From the NCBI GenBank assembly GCA_035499555.1, contig DATJYO010000043.1, forward strand, positions 1-64,000: DNA of 64,000 bases. Direction: 5' to 3'. The stretch's first letter is position 1; every line of letters begins with the position of its first letter. Source of the DNA: Bog-159 sp035499555. GTDB lineage: Bacteria; Acidobacteriota; Terriglobia; Bryobacterales; Bryobacteraceae. The position numbers and the translations under genes were made by a program. Positions 43,637-54,908 of this stretch are shown piece after piece. The notes below the pieces were generated by a model, which was not told the DNA's origin, made no database searches, and saw only the letters and a program-made list of their open reading frames with translations.

Positions 43637-44383
43637 TCAGACTCCCAGGTAGACCTCAATGACACGCGGGTCTTTCTGCACCGCCTCCATATTCCCGTCC
43701 GCGATTACCCGGCCTTCATGCAGTACCGTCACGCGCCGCGCGATCGAGCGGACGAACGACATATCGTGCTCCACGACCACGATCGAATGCTCCCCCTCGA
43801 GCGAGAGTAGAAGTTCGGCGGTACGATCGATCTCGTGTGGCGTCATGCCCGCCACCGGTTCATCGACCAGCAGCAGGTCGGGGTTCTGCATCAGCAGCAT
43901 GCCGATCTCGAGCCACTGCTTCTGGCCATGAGAGAGGATGCTCGCGGGCGCCGTCCGCAATCCCGCGAGGCCGATGATCTCCAATACCTCTTCGATTCTG
44001 GCTCGCTGCGCCGTAGTCAGACGGGCGCGGAGCATGCGCAGAAACGAGCGGCTGCCGGCCAACGCCAATTCCAGGTTCTCGAAAACAGTCAGTTGCTCGA
44101 ACACGGTGGGTTTCTGGAATTTGCGGGCGATTCCCGCGGCCACAATCCCGGCTTCCGACATCTTGAGCAGATCGGTTTCACTTCCGAACCAGGCGGTCCC
44201 GGAGTCGGGACGCGTTTTGCCGGTGATGACATCCATCATGGTGGTCTTGCCGGCGCCATTCGGGCCGATGACGCACAGGAGTTCGCCAGGCTCCACGTAC
44301 AGGGTAAGCCCGTTCAAAGCTTTGGAGCCGTCAAAGCTCACGGTCAGGTCCTCGAGATAGAGTCTCTTGTTGCGAACCATCAT
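43637..44383 (-). CDS. urtD: urea ABC transporter ATP-binding protein UrtD
   Basis: The 248-residue LivG-type ATPase has Walker A G-P-N-G-A-G-K-T-T, signature L-S-H-G-Q-K-Q-W (the SHGQ form typical of UrtD), Walker B LLLVDEPVAGMTP and the H-loop VVVEHDM. The ATG at 44383 overlaps the urtC stop by four bases. It works with UrtE to energise uptake through UrtBC. Confidence 0.93.
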   Translation of the reverse strand: MMVRNKRLYLEDLTVSFDGSKALNGLTLYVEPGELLCVIGPNGAGKTTMMDVITGKTRPDSGTAWFGSETDLLKMSEAGIVAAGIARKFQKPTVFEQLTVFENLELALAGSRSFLRMLRARLTTAQRARIEEVLEIIGLAGLRTAPASILSHGQKQWLEIGMLLMQNPDLLLVDEPVAGMTPHEIDRTAELLLSLEGEHSIVVVEHDMSFVRSIARRVTVLHEGRVIADGNMEAVQKDPRVIEVYLGV

Positions 44384-45552
44384 GGCTGTTGGCCGCCGCC
44401 CGCCGGCTTGGTTTGTATATCCGCCGCCTCGGAATCCATGGCTGCATCGGGAGTCTGCCGGGCGCTTTTGCCGCGCCCCGCCAGCAGGCCGATGATGCCG
44501 CGCGGCAGCAAGAGCGTCACCAGCACGAACAGGAAACCCAGCGCGTACAGCCACACCTCGGGAAACGCGCCCGTGAGATAAGTCTTGGCATAATTCACGA
44601 GAACGGCGCCGGCGATGGCCCCGAACAGAGTGCCGCGCCCGCCTACCGCCACCCAGATAACGCATTCGATCGAATTGATGGGGGAGAACTCGCTGGGGTT
44701 GATAATGCCGATCTGCGGCACATAGAGGGCTCCGGCGACTCCGGCGATGACGGCGGAGAACACAAAGAGCCAGAGTTTGTAGGATTCCACTGGATAACCC
44801 AGAAAGCGGGTACGACTTTCGGCGTCCCGAATGGCGCGGATCACGCGTCCGGCGCGCGATTCCACAATCGCGCGGCACGCCAGATAGCTGGCTGCCAGCG
44901 CAATGCAGGATACCACCAGCAGCGCCGTATGGGTGCCGTCCGCATGCAGGTCGAAGCCCAGGATGTCCTTGAAATCGGTGAACCCGTTGTTGCCGCCAAA
45001 GCCCATGTTGTTGCGGAAGAAGGCCAGCATCAGGGCATAGGTGAGCGCCTGCGTGATGATGGAGAAGTACACGCCCGTGACCCGCGAGCGGAAGGCGAAC
45101 CAGCCGAAGACCAGGGCGAGCAGAGCGGGCACGGCCACCACCATCAGCATGGCGAAAAGGAAGTGGTTGAATCCGTACCAGAACCAGGGCAGCGTCTTCC
45201 AGTTCAGGAATACCATGAAGTCCGGCAGAATCGGATTGCCGTAAACGCCGCGGGCCCCGATTTCTCGCATCAGGTACATGCCCATGGCATATCCACCGAG
45301 GGCGAAGAACGCCCCATGTCCCAGGCTCAGAATGCCGCAGTAGCCCCAGATGAGATCGATGGACAGCGCCAGCATGCCGTAACACAGATACTTGCCGATG
45401 AGCGCGACACCGTACTGCGACAGATGCAGCGGAGAAGCCGGCGGCGCCACCTGGTTCAGCAAGGGCGCCAGTACCGCGACGGCCGCGAGGATGGCCAGCA
45501 ACCAGGCTCCTCCCCGATCGCGCGCGGCCAGGAAACCGCCGGGCCGCGGCAC
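44380..45552 (-). CDS. urtC: urea ABC transporter permease UrtC
   Basis: The 390-residue LivM-type permease has eight to ten membrane helices, the conserved DLIWGYCGILSLGHGAFFAL and the EAA-like RAIRDAESRTRFLGYPV. The C-terminal tail after about residue 360 is hydrophilic. The start is GTG at 45552, two bases after the urtB stop. It pairs with UrtB to form the channel in the inner membrane. Confidence 0.93.
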   Translation of the reverse strand: MPRPGGFLAARDRGGAWLLAILAAVAVLAPLLNQVAPPASPLHLSQYGVALIGKYLCYGMLALSIDLIWGYCGILSLGHGAFFALGGYAMGMYLMREIGARGVYGNPILPDFMVFLNWKTLPWFWYGFNHFLFAMLMVVAVPALLALVFGWFAFRSRVTGVYFSIITQALTYALMLAFFRNNMGFGGNNGFTDFKDILGFDLHADGTHTALLVVSCIALAASYLACRAIVESRAGRVIRAIRDAESRTRFLGYPVESYKLWLFVFSAVIAGVAGALYVPQIGIINPSEFSPINSIECVIWVAVGGRGTLFGAIAGAVLVNYAKTYLTGAFPEVWLYALGFLFVLVTLLLPRGIIGLLAGRGKSARQTPDAAMDSEAADIQTKPAGGGQQP

Positions 45553-45554
45553 CG

Positions 45555-47200
45555 CTATTTATCCTCCGCGGCGCGTCCGGACTGCGGGAAGAGCCCGCGC
45601 GGGCGCGCTTGAATGAACAGGATCAAGGCGACCAGCACGAGTATTTTCGCCAGCACCGCGCCGGCGTAAGGCTCCAGCAGGTTGTTGACAATCCCCATGG
45701 ACATACCGCCGATCAGGGAACCCCACAGATTGCCGACGCCGCCGAAAACCACCACCATGAACGAATCGATAATGTACGACTGTCCCAGGTTCGGACCCAC
45801 GTTAGTCAACTGGCTCAGCGCCACGCCGGCCACGCCGGCAATTCCCGATCCGAGCCCGAATGTCGCCGCATCCACCCACTCGGTACGGATTCCCATGGCC
45901 TTGGCCATGGCGCGATTCTGCGAGACCGCGCGGATCTGCAGGCCCATTCGCGTGCGCTTCAGGATGAGCAGAATCACGGCGAACACGATCAGAGTAAAAA
46001 TCACGATGTAAAGCCGGTTGTAGGTGATCTCCAGCGCGTCGTTGACGCGCAGGGAGCCGCTCATCCAGTCGGGCGTGAGGACCGACCGGTTCAGCGGCGA
46101 GAAGATCGAACGTACCGCCTGTTGCAGGATGAGGCTTATGCCAAATGTGGCGAGCAACGTTTCGAGCGGCCGCCCGTAAAGGAAACGAATCACGCTGCGC
46201 TCGAGAAGGACCCCGGTCATTCCGGCCGCGAGAAAAGCCGCGGGGATGGCGACCAGGATCGAAGTTCCCACGTGTCCCGGCATCGCCAACTGCACCGCGT
46301 ACGTGGCGTAGGCGCCCAGCATCATCAGCTCGCCGTGCGCCATGTTGATGACACCCATGACGCCGAACGTGATGGCGAGTCCTATGGCGATCAGGACGAG
46401 CACCGATCCCAGGCTCAGCCCGAAAAACAAGGTCTCGATGGCGGCATAGAACCTGCGATGCCCGTCAATGGTGGCGACCGCCGACACAGCCGCCCGGCGC
46501 ACCCTGGCATCGCTTTCGACGAAGCTGCCATCCGGCGATTTATCGAGCAGGGAATTGAGCCGGTTGCGCACATCCTGGCTCAGGCTGTTTTTGAGCGTGG
46601 CGATGGCTCTCAGACGCCCTTTTTCGTCGGGGCCGTCGAGCGCCGCCAGCGCCAGCCCGGTGTCGATCTCGTTTCTTACCTTGGAATTCTTCTCGATGCG
46701 CAGTCTCTGCCGGAGGAGAGCCACGGTGGGATCGTCGAGCGACTTCAGCAGTTCCCTCACGGCGTTCAGCCGAACGTCCGCGTCCGGGCTCGAAAGTGTG
46801 AACCGCGCCAGCGCCATGCGCACGGCGCGGCGCAGGGCATTATTGCTTCCGATTTGAGTGAGGCTGTCGGCGGATGCCGTGCCGGCTCCCTTGCGGGTCA
46901 GCGGATCGATGAGATCCAGGGGATCGGTGTCGGCTGTCTTGACGAGGAAAACCTTCTGATCGCTGTTCCGGAAATACAGCCGGTCCTCCAGCAGCGCCGT
47001 AAGCACGGCCTGCACGCTGGGATGCTGGCTCCGGCTAAGCCGTTCGACGATGTCCTCCTTTTCGGAATAGGTCGCCTGGCGTAACTGGCCCACCAGGTCC
47101 AGAAACGCCGCGTCATTGGGAGATTGGGCGAGCGCGGGAATTACGGCCCATAGGGCGAGCAGCAGCGACAGCGGCCGTCCGCCCCATGGAAGGAGTTTCC

Positions 47201-47204
<4 letters not shown>
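45555..47204 (-). CDS. urtB: urea ABC transporter permease UrtB
   Basis: The 549-residue protein has a signal-like first helix, then an extracytoplasmic HEAT-like region (about 30-240: QHPSVQAVLTALLEDRLYF, RRAVRMALARF) and a LivH-type permease (about 255-540) with GVINMAHGELMMLGAY and AMGIRTEWVDAATFGLGSG. The long N-terminal domain is characteristic of UrtB rather than LivH. The ATG at 47204 overlaps the urtA stop (ATGA). Confidence 0.93.
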
Positions 47205-48487
<1,283 letters not shown>

Positions 48488-48528
48488 AGATCTCGCTCCT
48501 TGAGGCTGGAAATTTTGAAACCGATGCA

Positions 48529-49608
48529 TCACATCTGCAACTGCAGTCCGACGCCCGCCTGCCAGAAATTCGCGACTTGCCGGTTGAAACTCTCTTTCTG
48601 GCAGAACGACATCACCCGCGCGTTGAATTGCTTGATGACGTAGTTGAAGTTGAATTCCACGGTCTTCTGGTCGTAGCTTGGGGTAGCGCCGTGGGTGAAC
48701 TCGGCGTGCGCATATTTGCCGAGGATTTCGAATTTGCCGGGACCGACCTTTTTGGGGAACAAGTAGCTCGCCAGCCCGTACGCGCCCTGGCTCTTGGTAT
48801 AGGCCGCATTGTAGCCGCCCAGCCGGTTGTAATTGGAATACTCGCTTTCGATTGAGATGACTCCGGCGTTCGGCAGTTTTCGCTCCATCAGGAAATCAGC
48901 CGTCGCCGCTGTGTGCCCGTCCTGCACCTGGCTGGCGCCGCCGATGGCCAGCAGGTTTTTGTCGCCGTAATACGTCCCGTTCAGGTAGTAGCCGTCCTCC
49001 GGATCCCAGAAGTCGATCTGGACGCGAGCGGCGCCGATCGCCTGCTTGATGCCTGTGGCCGACTTGCCGTCGAATGCGCCCGCCGACACTTTCACCCGCT
49101 TGGCAAACGTGCCCCAGTAGGCGACGCCGTTATCGCGCCCCTGGAATACGAATGGATATCCGTCCTGAATGCCGTCCGTATACACGTTCCACTCATGCGC
49201 GAAGAACGGGCCGTAGAGATTGGCGCGATCGCTGGGAGGCAGGAAGCGGCCGGCCCAGATATTGAACTCGGGCGACACCTCGATACGCGCGACGGCATCC
49301 AGCACTTCCACGGAATTGGTGACGCTGTTGTAGTCGGTGTTGAACATGAACTTGATGTCTTTGTAAACGGGGCCGTTCACGTACAGGCGAATGTCGTTGA
49401 GCGTGAACTGGCTCGTCGCGGATCCCGGATCCGGCAGCGTCTCCACGAAACTGGTTCGCAGGCCGGCGCCGACAGTTATCGGTCCCAGGTCAATCTGTGC
49501 CTGCGCCGCGGGACCCGCAAGCAGGCCGATCCAGACAAGCCAAATGGGTACACCTCGTCGCGCAATGCTGGCTGGTACACTGCGGACACGTCTGATGTGC
49601 ATACGCAT
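48529..49608 (-). CDS. outer-membrane porin linked to the urea transporter (FmdC-like context)
   Basis: The 359-residue protein has a signal peptide (ending AAQAQ near residue 38) and a beta-barrel of alternating strands (FTLNDIRLYVNGPVYKDIKF, INAWAGRF-like and ISIESEYSNYNRLGG) ending in VGLQLQM. This resembles phosphate-selective/OprO-type porins. A porin heading a urea/amide ABC operon is known from the fmdC genes of methylotrophs. It is inferred to let urea or short amides across the outer membrane. The ATG at 49608 follows AGGAGG. It is the first gene of the operon. Confidence 0.8.
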   Translation of the reverse strand: MRMHIRRVRSVPASIARRGVPIWLVWIGLLAGPAAQAQIDLGPITVGAGLRTSFVETLPDPGSATSQFTLNDIRLYVNGPVYKDIKFMFNTDYNSVTNSVEVLDAVARIEVSPEFNIWAGRFLPPSDRANLYGPFFAHEWNVYTDGIQDGYPFVFQGRDNGVAYWGTFAKRVKVSAGAFDGKSATGIKQAIGAARVQIDFWDPEDGYYLNGTYYGDKNLLAIGGASQVQDGHTAATADFLMERKLPNAGVISIESEYSNYNRLGGYNAAYTKSQGAYGLASYLFPKKVGPGKFEILGKYAHAEFTHGATPSYDQKTVEFNFNYVIKQFNARVMSFCQKESFNRQVANFWQAGVGLQLQM

Positions 49609-50091
49609 TTTCCTCCTTGGGCACACTACGCCCGTGCATGTTTTGGCGTACTTAGATTGAACAAGGAACTGCCCTACTCGCCCGCAGCTTGGGACGATGG
49701 GCGCTTGAACTCATGGCGGTCGCCGGCTAAAAGGACGCGACCATCCGAAACTTCATCCCTTGATACATCCAAGGCAGCTATACGAAAGCCCGGTCGCGTC
49801 GTTGACCACTCATGCGCATCAGACGTAGATGCGAATGGCGAGTGCACAAAATACCTGCCTGGATCGAATCGAAGGTACCAATACATCCGGAGGCTTGTCA
49901 ATCTGTGGAATCCGCGGGGATTGCGCAAATCAGCCGCTCGGAATACGCGCGGTCACAAGAAACAAAGAGTTACAGGACTGTTAATAAATTATTCTGATGC
50001 GGGTCTAAAAACAATTCGATCAGGATTCAGGGCATTGACCTCGCCAACTTGTAAGTGGTGCTGTGGATCCTCGCGTATCCGCGCGGGCCGG
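49609..50091 (-). other. intergenic region upstream of the porin-urt operon; no gene supported
   Basis: This region of about 480 bases includes a relatively AT-rich stretch near 49970-50010. A frame of 84 codons on the minus strand (49674-49928) lacks a ribosome site and recognisable motifs. I looked for a guanidine-I (ykkC) riboswitch or a sigma-54 site ahead of the operon and did not see either consensus. The promoter of the operon must lie here. Confidence 0.5.
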
Positions 50092-52770
50092 CTACCGTTT
50101 TTCCGAAGAGACTTTTTGCTTCAACTCCTCCAGCCAGTTGAGCACCACGTTGATTTGCCTGGCGCCGTGAGGCTGTTCGGCCTCCCTGATGAAGACAAAA
50201 TGTTTCCCGTCCGGCATCACGTCGTAATCGTGATACGACACAAAATAGGCTCCCTGGAAAAGCAGACGCGGCGTGCCGGCGGAGAAGGCGGGTTTGGTCT
50301 GAATGGCGACCGCCATCAGTTTATTGCCGTTGCGGTAGAAAAGCTGGCGGCCGTCGCGTGACCAGACCGGTTTTTCGCCGCCATCGTTGGAGATCGGCCA
50401 TTTTCCTCCGGGGCCGGGATATTGTTGCACGTAGATTTCGCTGCGCCCCGATTCATCGGACTGATAAGCGAGCCAGCGCCCGTCCGGAGAAAAATCGGGC
50501 ATCCCCGTGCTGTAGCTGGCGGTCAGGAAGGGCCGCGGCCGGCGATCCCCGGTGAGCGGCAGAATCCAGATACGGTTTCGGTTCTCGCCTGTGATCTCCA
50601 TGTAGGCGAGTTCCTTTTGGTCGGGCGCGAACGAAGTGGCGACCAGCCAGTTCTTGCTGCTTTGAAGTTCCTCTTCGGCCCCGCTCCCGTCCGCAGGCTT
50701 CCAGTAGAGCTTGAACACGCCGGTTTGCGTCGAGCCGTAGACCACGCGCTTGCCGTCCGGCGTCCAGCACGGATCCCCATCGTTGTGGTCAAAAGTGAGA
50801 CGCGTGAGAGTCCGGCGGACAATGTCATAAATCCAAATTGCCCAGGTCGCGCCCTGAATGGTGAGCGCCACATGGCGCCCGTCCGGCGACACGGCGAGGT
50901 CCTCATAGGCGCCGGGACTTCGGGTCAGCACTTCGGACGAGCCGTTCTGATCGACCAGGGCCAGTTCCCGCATCGCTTGAGCCTGGCCGCCGGCCACATA
51001 GGCGAGCGTTCCATCCGGAGAAAGTGCGAAGTGAGCGGAGCCGAAGTACGCATCGGTCATCACGCCGTCCACAACCCGGGTCGGGGAGGCGGTCACCTCG
51101 AGACGGGCGGCATCAAACGGCGCCGCCAGCAATGCGCCGTCTTGCGCATACACCAGGTATCGTTGTCCCACATAACGAGGGTTGGTCCCGGTCTGCGGCA
51201 AAGTCCGCCATTTTCCGGTCTTCAGGGACAGAATCGCGATGTGCGCGTTCTCGGCGTTGAACCCTTTGATCACGCCAAATAGCAGGGATTCGCCGCCCGG
51301 CAGGCTCTCCGGCCAATCATGGTATTGCTCACCCTGGCTCCCGTCGGACCGTGTCAGTTGCGCGCAATCGCCGCCGCCGGCCGAGACCCGGCCGAGACCT
51401 CTCCCGTCCAGAAAATAGATGGTTCCCGCCGGCGACCAGTCGGCCGCATTACCGAGCCAAGTGGCGGGAACGCTGCAAAGGGGTTGCACGGGACCACCGG
51501 CCAAAGCCACCTTCTTCAGGTGATCGTCGGCGAAGAATCCAAGCCACTGCCCGTCCGGCGAGAAGAAAGGACCGGATGCGCCCTCCGTTCCAGCCAGAGG
51601 CTGTGCGTCGAACTGATCCAGAGGGCGGAGATAGAGTTGCGTCTTTCCGCCTTGTGTACCCGCATAGACCAATCGATTGCCATTGGGGGACAAGGCGAGG
51701 TCCGGAATGCCGGCCGGGGAATTAGGCGGGCCCGGCGGCAAAGTAATGGTGAAGCGCCTCACTCGCGGAGACGGCGCCGGCGGCCTGGCGACGCGAAAAT
51801 ACACGGCCGCGGCCAGCGCAAGTCCGGCCAAACCCCAGGGCAGGACGCGGCGCCAAGCGGCGCGCGCTGCCGGCGGCCCGGCCGCCACCGCTCCTGCCGG
51901 GCCCTCCTCGGGATGTGCCAGAGCGTTCGCAATCGCGATGCGCGCTTCGCCAATGGCTTGCAGCCGCTGTTTGCGGTCCTTCGTGAGGCATCGCCGCAGC
52001 AGGGCGGCCACGGAAGGCGGTGTGGCGGCCGGAAGCGCAGTCCAGTCCGGATCCAGCTTGAGCACGCCGGCCAGGATGTCCGACGTGGTTTCCCCCGCAA
52101 AGGCCCGCTTGCCGCTCAGCATCTCATATAGCACCACACCGAAGGACCAGATATCGGCGCGGCGGTCCACCGGGTGGCCCCGCGCCTGTTCCGGCGCCAT
52201 ATACGGCGCGGTGCCCATGATCACGCCTGCCTGCGTCGCTGCCACCGTCAGGGTGGGCGAATTCGAGGGGTCCCCGGAGGCCGTGGTTCCGGCCGCTTGC
52301 TTGGCCAGCCCGAAATCCAGCACTTTCACCTTGCCTTCGGGCGTGACTTTGACGTTCGCCGGTTTCAGGTCGCGATGGACGATGCCCTTTTCATGCGCGG
52401 CCTCCAGAGCTTCGGCGATTTGACCGGCGGCGTGGAGGGCTTCCTCGACCGGCAGGGCCGCCGTTGCCAGACGGTCGGCCAGGGTGGGTCCCTCCACCAA
52501 TTCCATCACCAGCGCGCGTACGGCGTCCTGTTCCACCAGGCCGTGGATCGCCGCGATGTTGGGGTGGTTGAGCGACGCCAGCACTTCGGCTTCGCGCTGG
52601 AAACGGGCCATGCGGTCGGGATCGCGTGCAAATGCGGCAGGCAGGACTTTGAGCGCGACGTCCCGTCTCAGCCTGGTGTCTTTCGCCCGATAGACCTCGC
52701 CCATGCCCCCCGCACCGATGGGCGCAACAATCTCGTAATCGCCCACTCGGGCCCCGGCGGCTAAAAGCAT
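50092..52770 (-). CDS. membrane Ser/Thr protein kinase with C-terminal TolB-like beta-propeller
   Basis: The 892-residue protein has an intact Hanks-type kinase domain (about 12-285). Features are the P-loop G-A-G-G-M-G-E-V, catalytic Lys41, H-R-D-L-K-P-A-N (Asp134), D-F-G (Asp152) and M-A-P-E. One transmembrane helix follows (about 310-326), then an external TolB/WD40-like propeller (about 340-880) with repeated S-P-D-G-x-x units. It probably senses an extracytoplasmic ligand through the propeller and phosphorylates cytosolic proteins. Such fusions are common in acidobacteria. The substrates are unknown. Confidence 0.92.
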   Translation of the reverse strand: MLLAAGARVGDYEIVAPIGAGGMGEVYRAKDTRLRRDVALKVLPAAFARDPDRMARFQREAEVLASLNHPNIAAIHGLVEQDAVRALVMELVEGPTLADRLATAALPVEEALHAAGQIAEALEAAHEKGIVHRDLKPANVKVTPEGKVKVLDFGLAKQAAGTTASGDPSNSPTLTVAATQAGVIMGTAPYMAPEQARGHPVDRRADIWSFGVVLYEMLSGKRAFAGETTSDILAGVLKLDPDWTALPAATPPSVAALLRRCLTKDRKQRLQAIGEARIAIANALAHPEEGPAGAVAAGPPAARAAWRRVLPWGLAGLALAAAVYFRVARPPAPSPRVRRFTITLPPGPPNSPAGIPDLALSPNGNRLVYAGTQGGKTQLYLRPLDQFDAQPLAGTEGASGPFFSPDGQWLGFFADDHLKKVALAGGPVQPLCSVPATWLGNAADWSPAGTIYFLDGRGLGRVSAGGGDCAQLTRSDGSQGEQYHDWPESLPGGESLLFGVIKGFNAENAHIAILSLKTGKWRTLPQTGTNPRYVGQRYLVYAQDGALLAAPFDAARLEVTASPTRVVDGVMTDAYFGSAHFALSPDGTLAYVAGGQAQAMRELALVDQNGSSEVLTRSPGAYEDLAVSPDGRHVALTIQGATWAIWIYDIVRRTLTRLTFDHNDGDPCWTPDGKRVVYGSTQTGVFKLYWKPADGSGAEEELQSSKNWLVATSFAPDQKELAYMEITGENRNRIWILPLTGDRRPRPFLTASYSTGMPDFSPDGRWLAYQSDESGRSEIYVQQYPGPGGKWPISNDGGEKPVWSRDGRQLFYRNGNKLMAVAIQTKPAFSAGTPRLLFQGAYFVSYHDYDVMPDGKHFVFIREAEQPHGARQINVVLNWLEELKQKVSSEKR

Positions 52771-52839
52771 GGAAATTATTCGATTCTACACCAGAGGCTT
52801 CGGCCCCATCGGCTGCCCTTCAAATCGCGTCGCGCTGCT

Positions 52840-53120
52840 CTTGCCGGCACACACGCGCGCCACCGCTTCCACCATGTGGGCGATCACCTGGTCCTGTAAC
52901 TGGAAGCCGTCTCGCAAGCAGCTTACATCCCCTGGACCCCGGACAAGTGCCCTTCGTCACGATTCCGGATTTCAACTATCTGGAGATGATGGGAGTCGAG
53001 AGCATCGTCGAAACCTACTACCGCATGCCCACGTCTTGCCCAAGCTGCCCGTTTTCCGGCGCGGCGGCCAAATCCGCGTCCCGCAGCCACACTCCGCGAA
53101 ATATCAGGAAGCGCTGACCG
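52840..53120 (+). pseudogene. possible decayed gene, reading frame broken
   Basis: Between the kinase and the carboxylesterase, pieces in different plus-strand frames look protein-like and line up head to tail: AAYIPWTPD (about 52920-52947), VPFVTIPDFNYLEMMGVESI then VETYYRMP (about 52947-53031), and HVLPKLPVFRRGGQIRVPQP then HSAKYQEAL (about 53033-53120). Frame changes near 52945 and 53030, and a stop near 52896, would be needed to join them. This suggests a frameshifted relic. I do not recognise the family. Confidence 0.35.
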
Positions 53121-53225
53121 GTAGTGAAGTTCCAAGCGTCCGACAGCAGGGCGCCCCCTGTTTTGTCTGCGGGTCGCCGGTGCGTTACCTTGAAAAGACA
53201 CGTCTGTGGCGAAGGAGCTTTCACG

Positions 53226-54863
53226 GTGGCGCCTGTGCGTCTCGCATTTGCATTGACTTTAATCCTCGACGTTTGGAACCCGGCATTCGCGCTGGACACG
53301 CCTATCGTGCGCACCCCCGCCGGTCCGGTACGAGGCAAGGCCGAAGGGGGCCTCCACATCTTCCTCGGTCTGCCTTATGCCGCGCCGCCTGTGGGCCGGT
53401 TGCGCTGGAGGCCGCCCGTTTCCGCTCCCGCGTGGAAGAGCGTGCGCGACGCGACTGCGTTCGGACCCGCCTGCTTTCAGCCCACGCCGCGGACAGCCAG
53501 CATCTATGCCGATCCTCCCGCCGCTATGAGCGAGGACTGTCTATCGCTCAACATCTGGTCGCCCGCCCGCGCGCGCAAAGCTCCCGTTATGGTATGGATC
53601 CACGGCGGATCGCTGACCGGCGGCTCCGGCAGCGAGACGATATACGACGGCGCCGTCCTGGCCAAACGCGGCCTTGTGGTGGTGAGCATCAATTACCGGC
53701 TGGGCGTGCTCGGCTACCTGGCACATCCCGGACTCAGCGCTGAGTCGAGCGACAGCGTTTCGGGTAATTACGGCCTGCTCGACCAGATCGAAGCGCTGAG
53801 ATGGGTGAAGCGTAACATTGCAGCCTTCGGCGGGGATCCGGGCAAGGTGACGATCGCGGGTGAGTCTGCCGGTGCGCTCAGCGTCATGTACCTGATGGCG
53901 GCGCCCCCCGCGCGCGGCCTCTTCCAGAAGGCGATCCTCGAGAGCGGCTACATGATTTCGACTCCGGAACTCCGCGACAAGCGATTCGGCGAGGAGCCGG
54001 CCGAGGCGATCGGGCTTCGGCTGGCCGGCAAGCTGGGAGTGGACGGCGTCGCCGGTCTGCGCGCCATGGATCCGGCGACGATCATCAACCAGGCACCGTT
54101 AAAGGGCTACCTGCCCTTCGGGACAATCGATGGACACGTGCTGCCGCGCCAATTGGTCGACGTGTTCGATCGCGGAGAACAGGCACATGTTCCGGTGCTG
54201 GTCGGATTCAACAGCGGTGAAATCCGATCCCTGCGCTTTCTCGCGCCACCGGCGCCTGCCCACGAAGCGGACTACGTTACGGCGATCCGGCAACGCTACG
54301 GCTCGCTGGCGGATGCATATCTGCGGCTTTATCCAGCGTCCGACATCAGCGAGAGCGTACTCGCCGAGCCGCGCGACGCGCTCTACGGCTGGACAGCCGA
54401 GCGAATCGCCGCCAAACAGGCTGCCATCGCGGAACCGTCGTTTCTGTACTTCTTCGATCACGGGTATCCGGCCGAGGAGGCCAAAGGGCTGCACGCCTTC
54501 CACGCCAGCGAGTTGCCCTACGTGTTCGGTACAGCCGATCGCACACCGCCGGCGTGGCCCAAGATTCCGGCGACACCCGTGGAAACGCGTCTCTCGGAAG
54601 CGATGACCGATTATTGGGCCGCTTTTGTGCGCACGGGGTCGCCGACCGTTCCGGGACAGCCGCGATGGCAACCCTTCTCTGCCGGCAAGGCGTTCATGGC
54701 CTTTAAGGACGTCCCGCGGCCCGGCACAGACCTGTTGCCGGGCATGTACGAGCTGCACGAAGAGGTCGTGTGCCGGCGCCGGGCGCAGGGCCGAACGCCG
54801 TGGAATTGGAACTTCGGCATTGTTTCTCCGCCTTTGCCCCCGGAAGCGCCGGGGTGCCGTTGA
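53226..54863 (+). CDS. secreted type-B carboxylesterase
   Basis: The 545-residue protein has a signal peptide (about 1-23) and the type-B carboxylesterase signature: E-D-C-L-S-L-N-I-W, oxyanion H-G-G, nucleophile G-E-S-A-G (Ser214), an acidic residue in GFNSGEIRS and the histidine in H-A-S-E-L-P-Y-V-F-G. It probably hydrolyses carboxylic esters in the periplasm; the natural substrate is unknown. The GTG at 53226 has AAGGAG eight bases before it; a longer in-frame start at 53124 would remove the signal peptide from the N-terminus. Confidence 0.88.
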   Translation: MAPVRLAFALTLILDVWNPAFALDTPIVRTPAGPVRGKAEGGLHIFLGLPYAAPPVGRLRWRPPVSAPAWKSVRDATAFGPACFQPTPRTASIYADPPAAMSEDCLSLNIWSPARARKAPVMVWIHGGSLTGGSGSETIYDGAVLAKRGLVVVSINYRLGVLGYLAHPGLSAESSDSVSGNYGLLDQIEALRWVKRNIAAFGGDPGKVTIAGESAGALSVMYLMAAPPARGLFQKAILESGYMISTPELRDKRFGEEPAEAIGLRLAGKLGVDGVAGLRAMDPATIINQAPLKGYLPFGTIDGHVLPRQLVDVFDRGEQAHVPVLVGFNSGEIRSLRFLAPPAPAHEADYVTAIRQRYGSLADAYLRLYPASDISESVLAEPRDALYGWTAERIAAKQAAIAEPSFLYFFDHGYPAEEAKGLHAFHASELPYVFGTADRTPPAWPKIPATPVETRLSEAMTDYWAAFVRTGSPTVPGQPRWQPFSAGKAFMAFKDVPRPGTDLLPGMYELHEEVVCRRRAQGRTPWNWNFGIVSPPLPPEAPGCR

Positions 54864-54908
54864 TGGCTGCCGGCCCCCGGATTCCTTCCCCCGCACAACC
54901 CGCGGCGT

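Noticed and set aside
49609..49800. Guanidine-I (ykkC) riboswitch before the urt operon
   Set aside because: The expected conserved CUAGGGUUCCG-type core and partner helix were not found.
49674..49928. 84-codon minus-strand frame upstream of the porin
   Set aside because: No ribosome site and no motif; cannot be told from random open frame.
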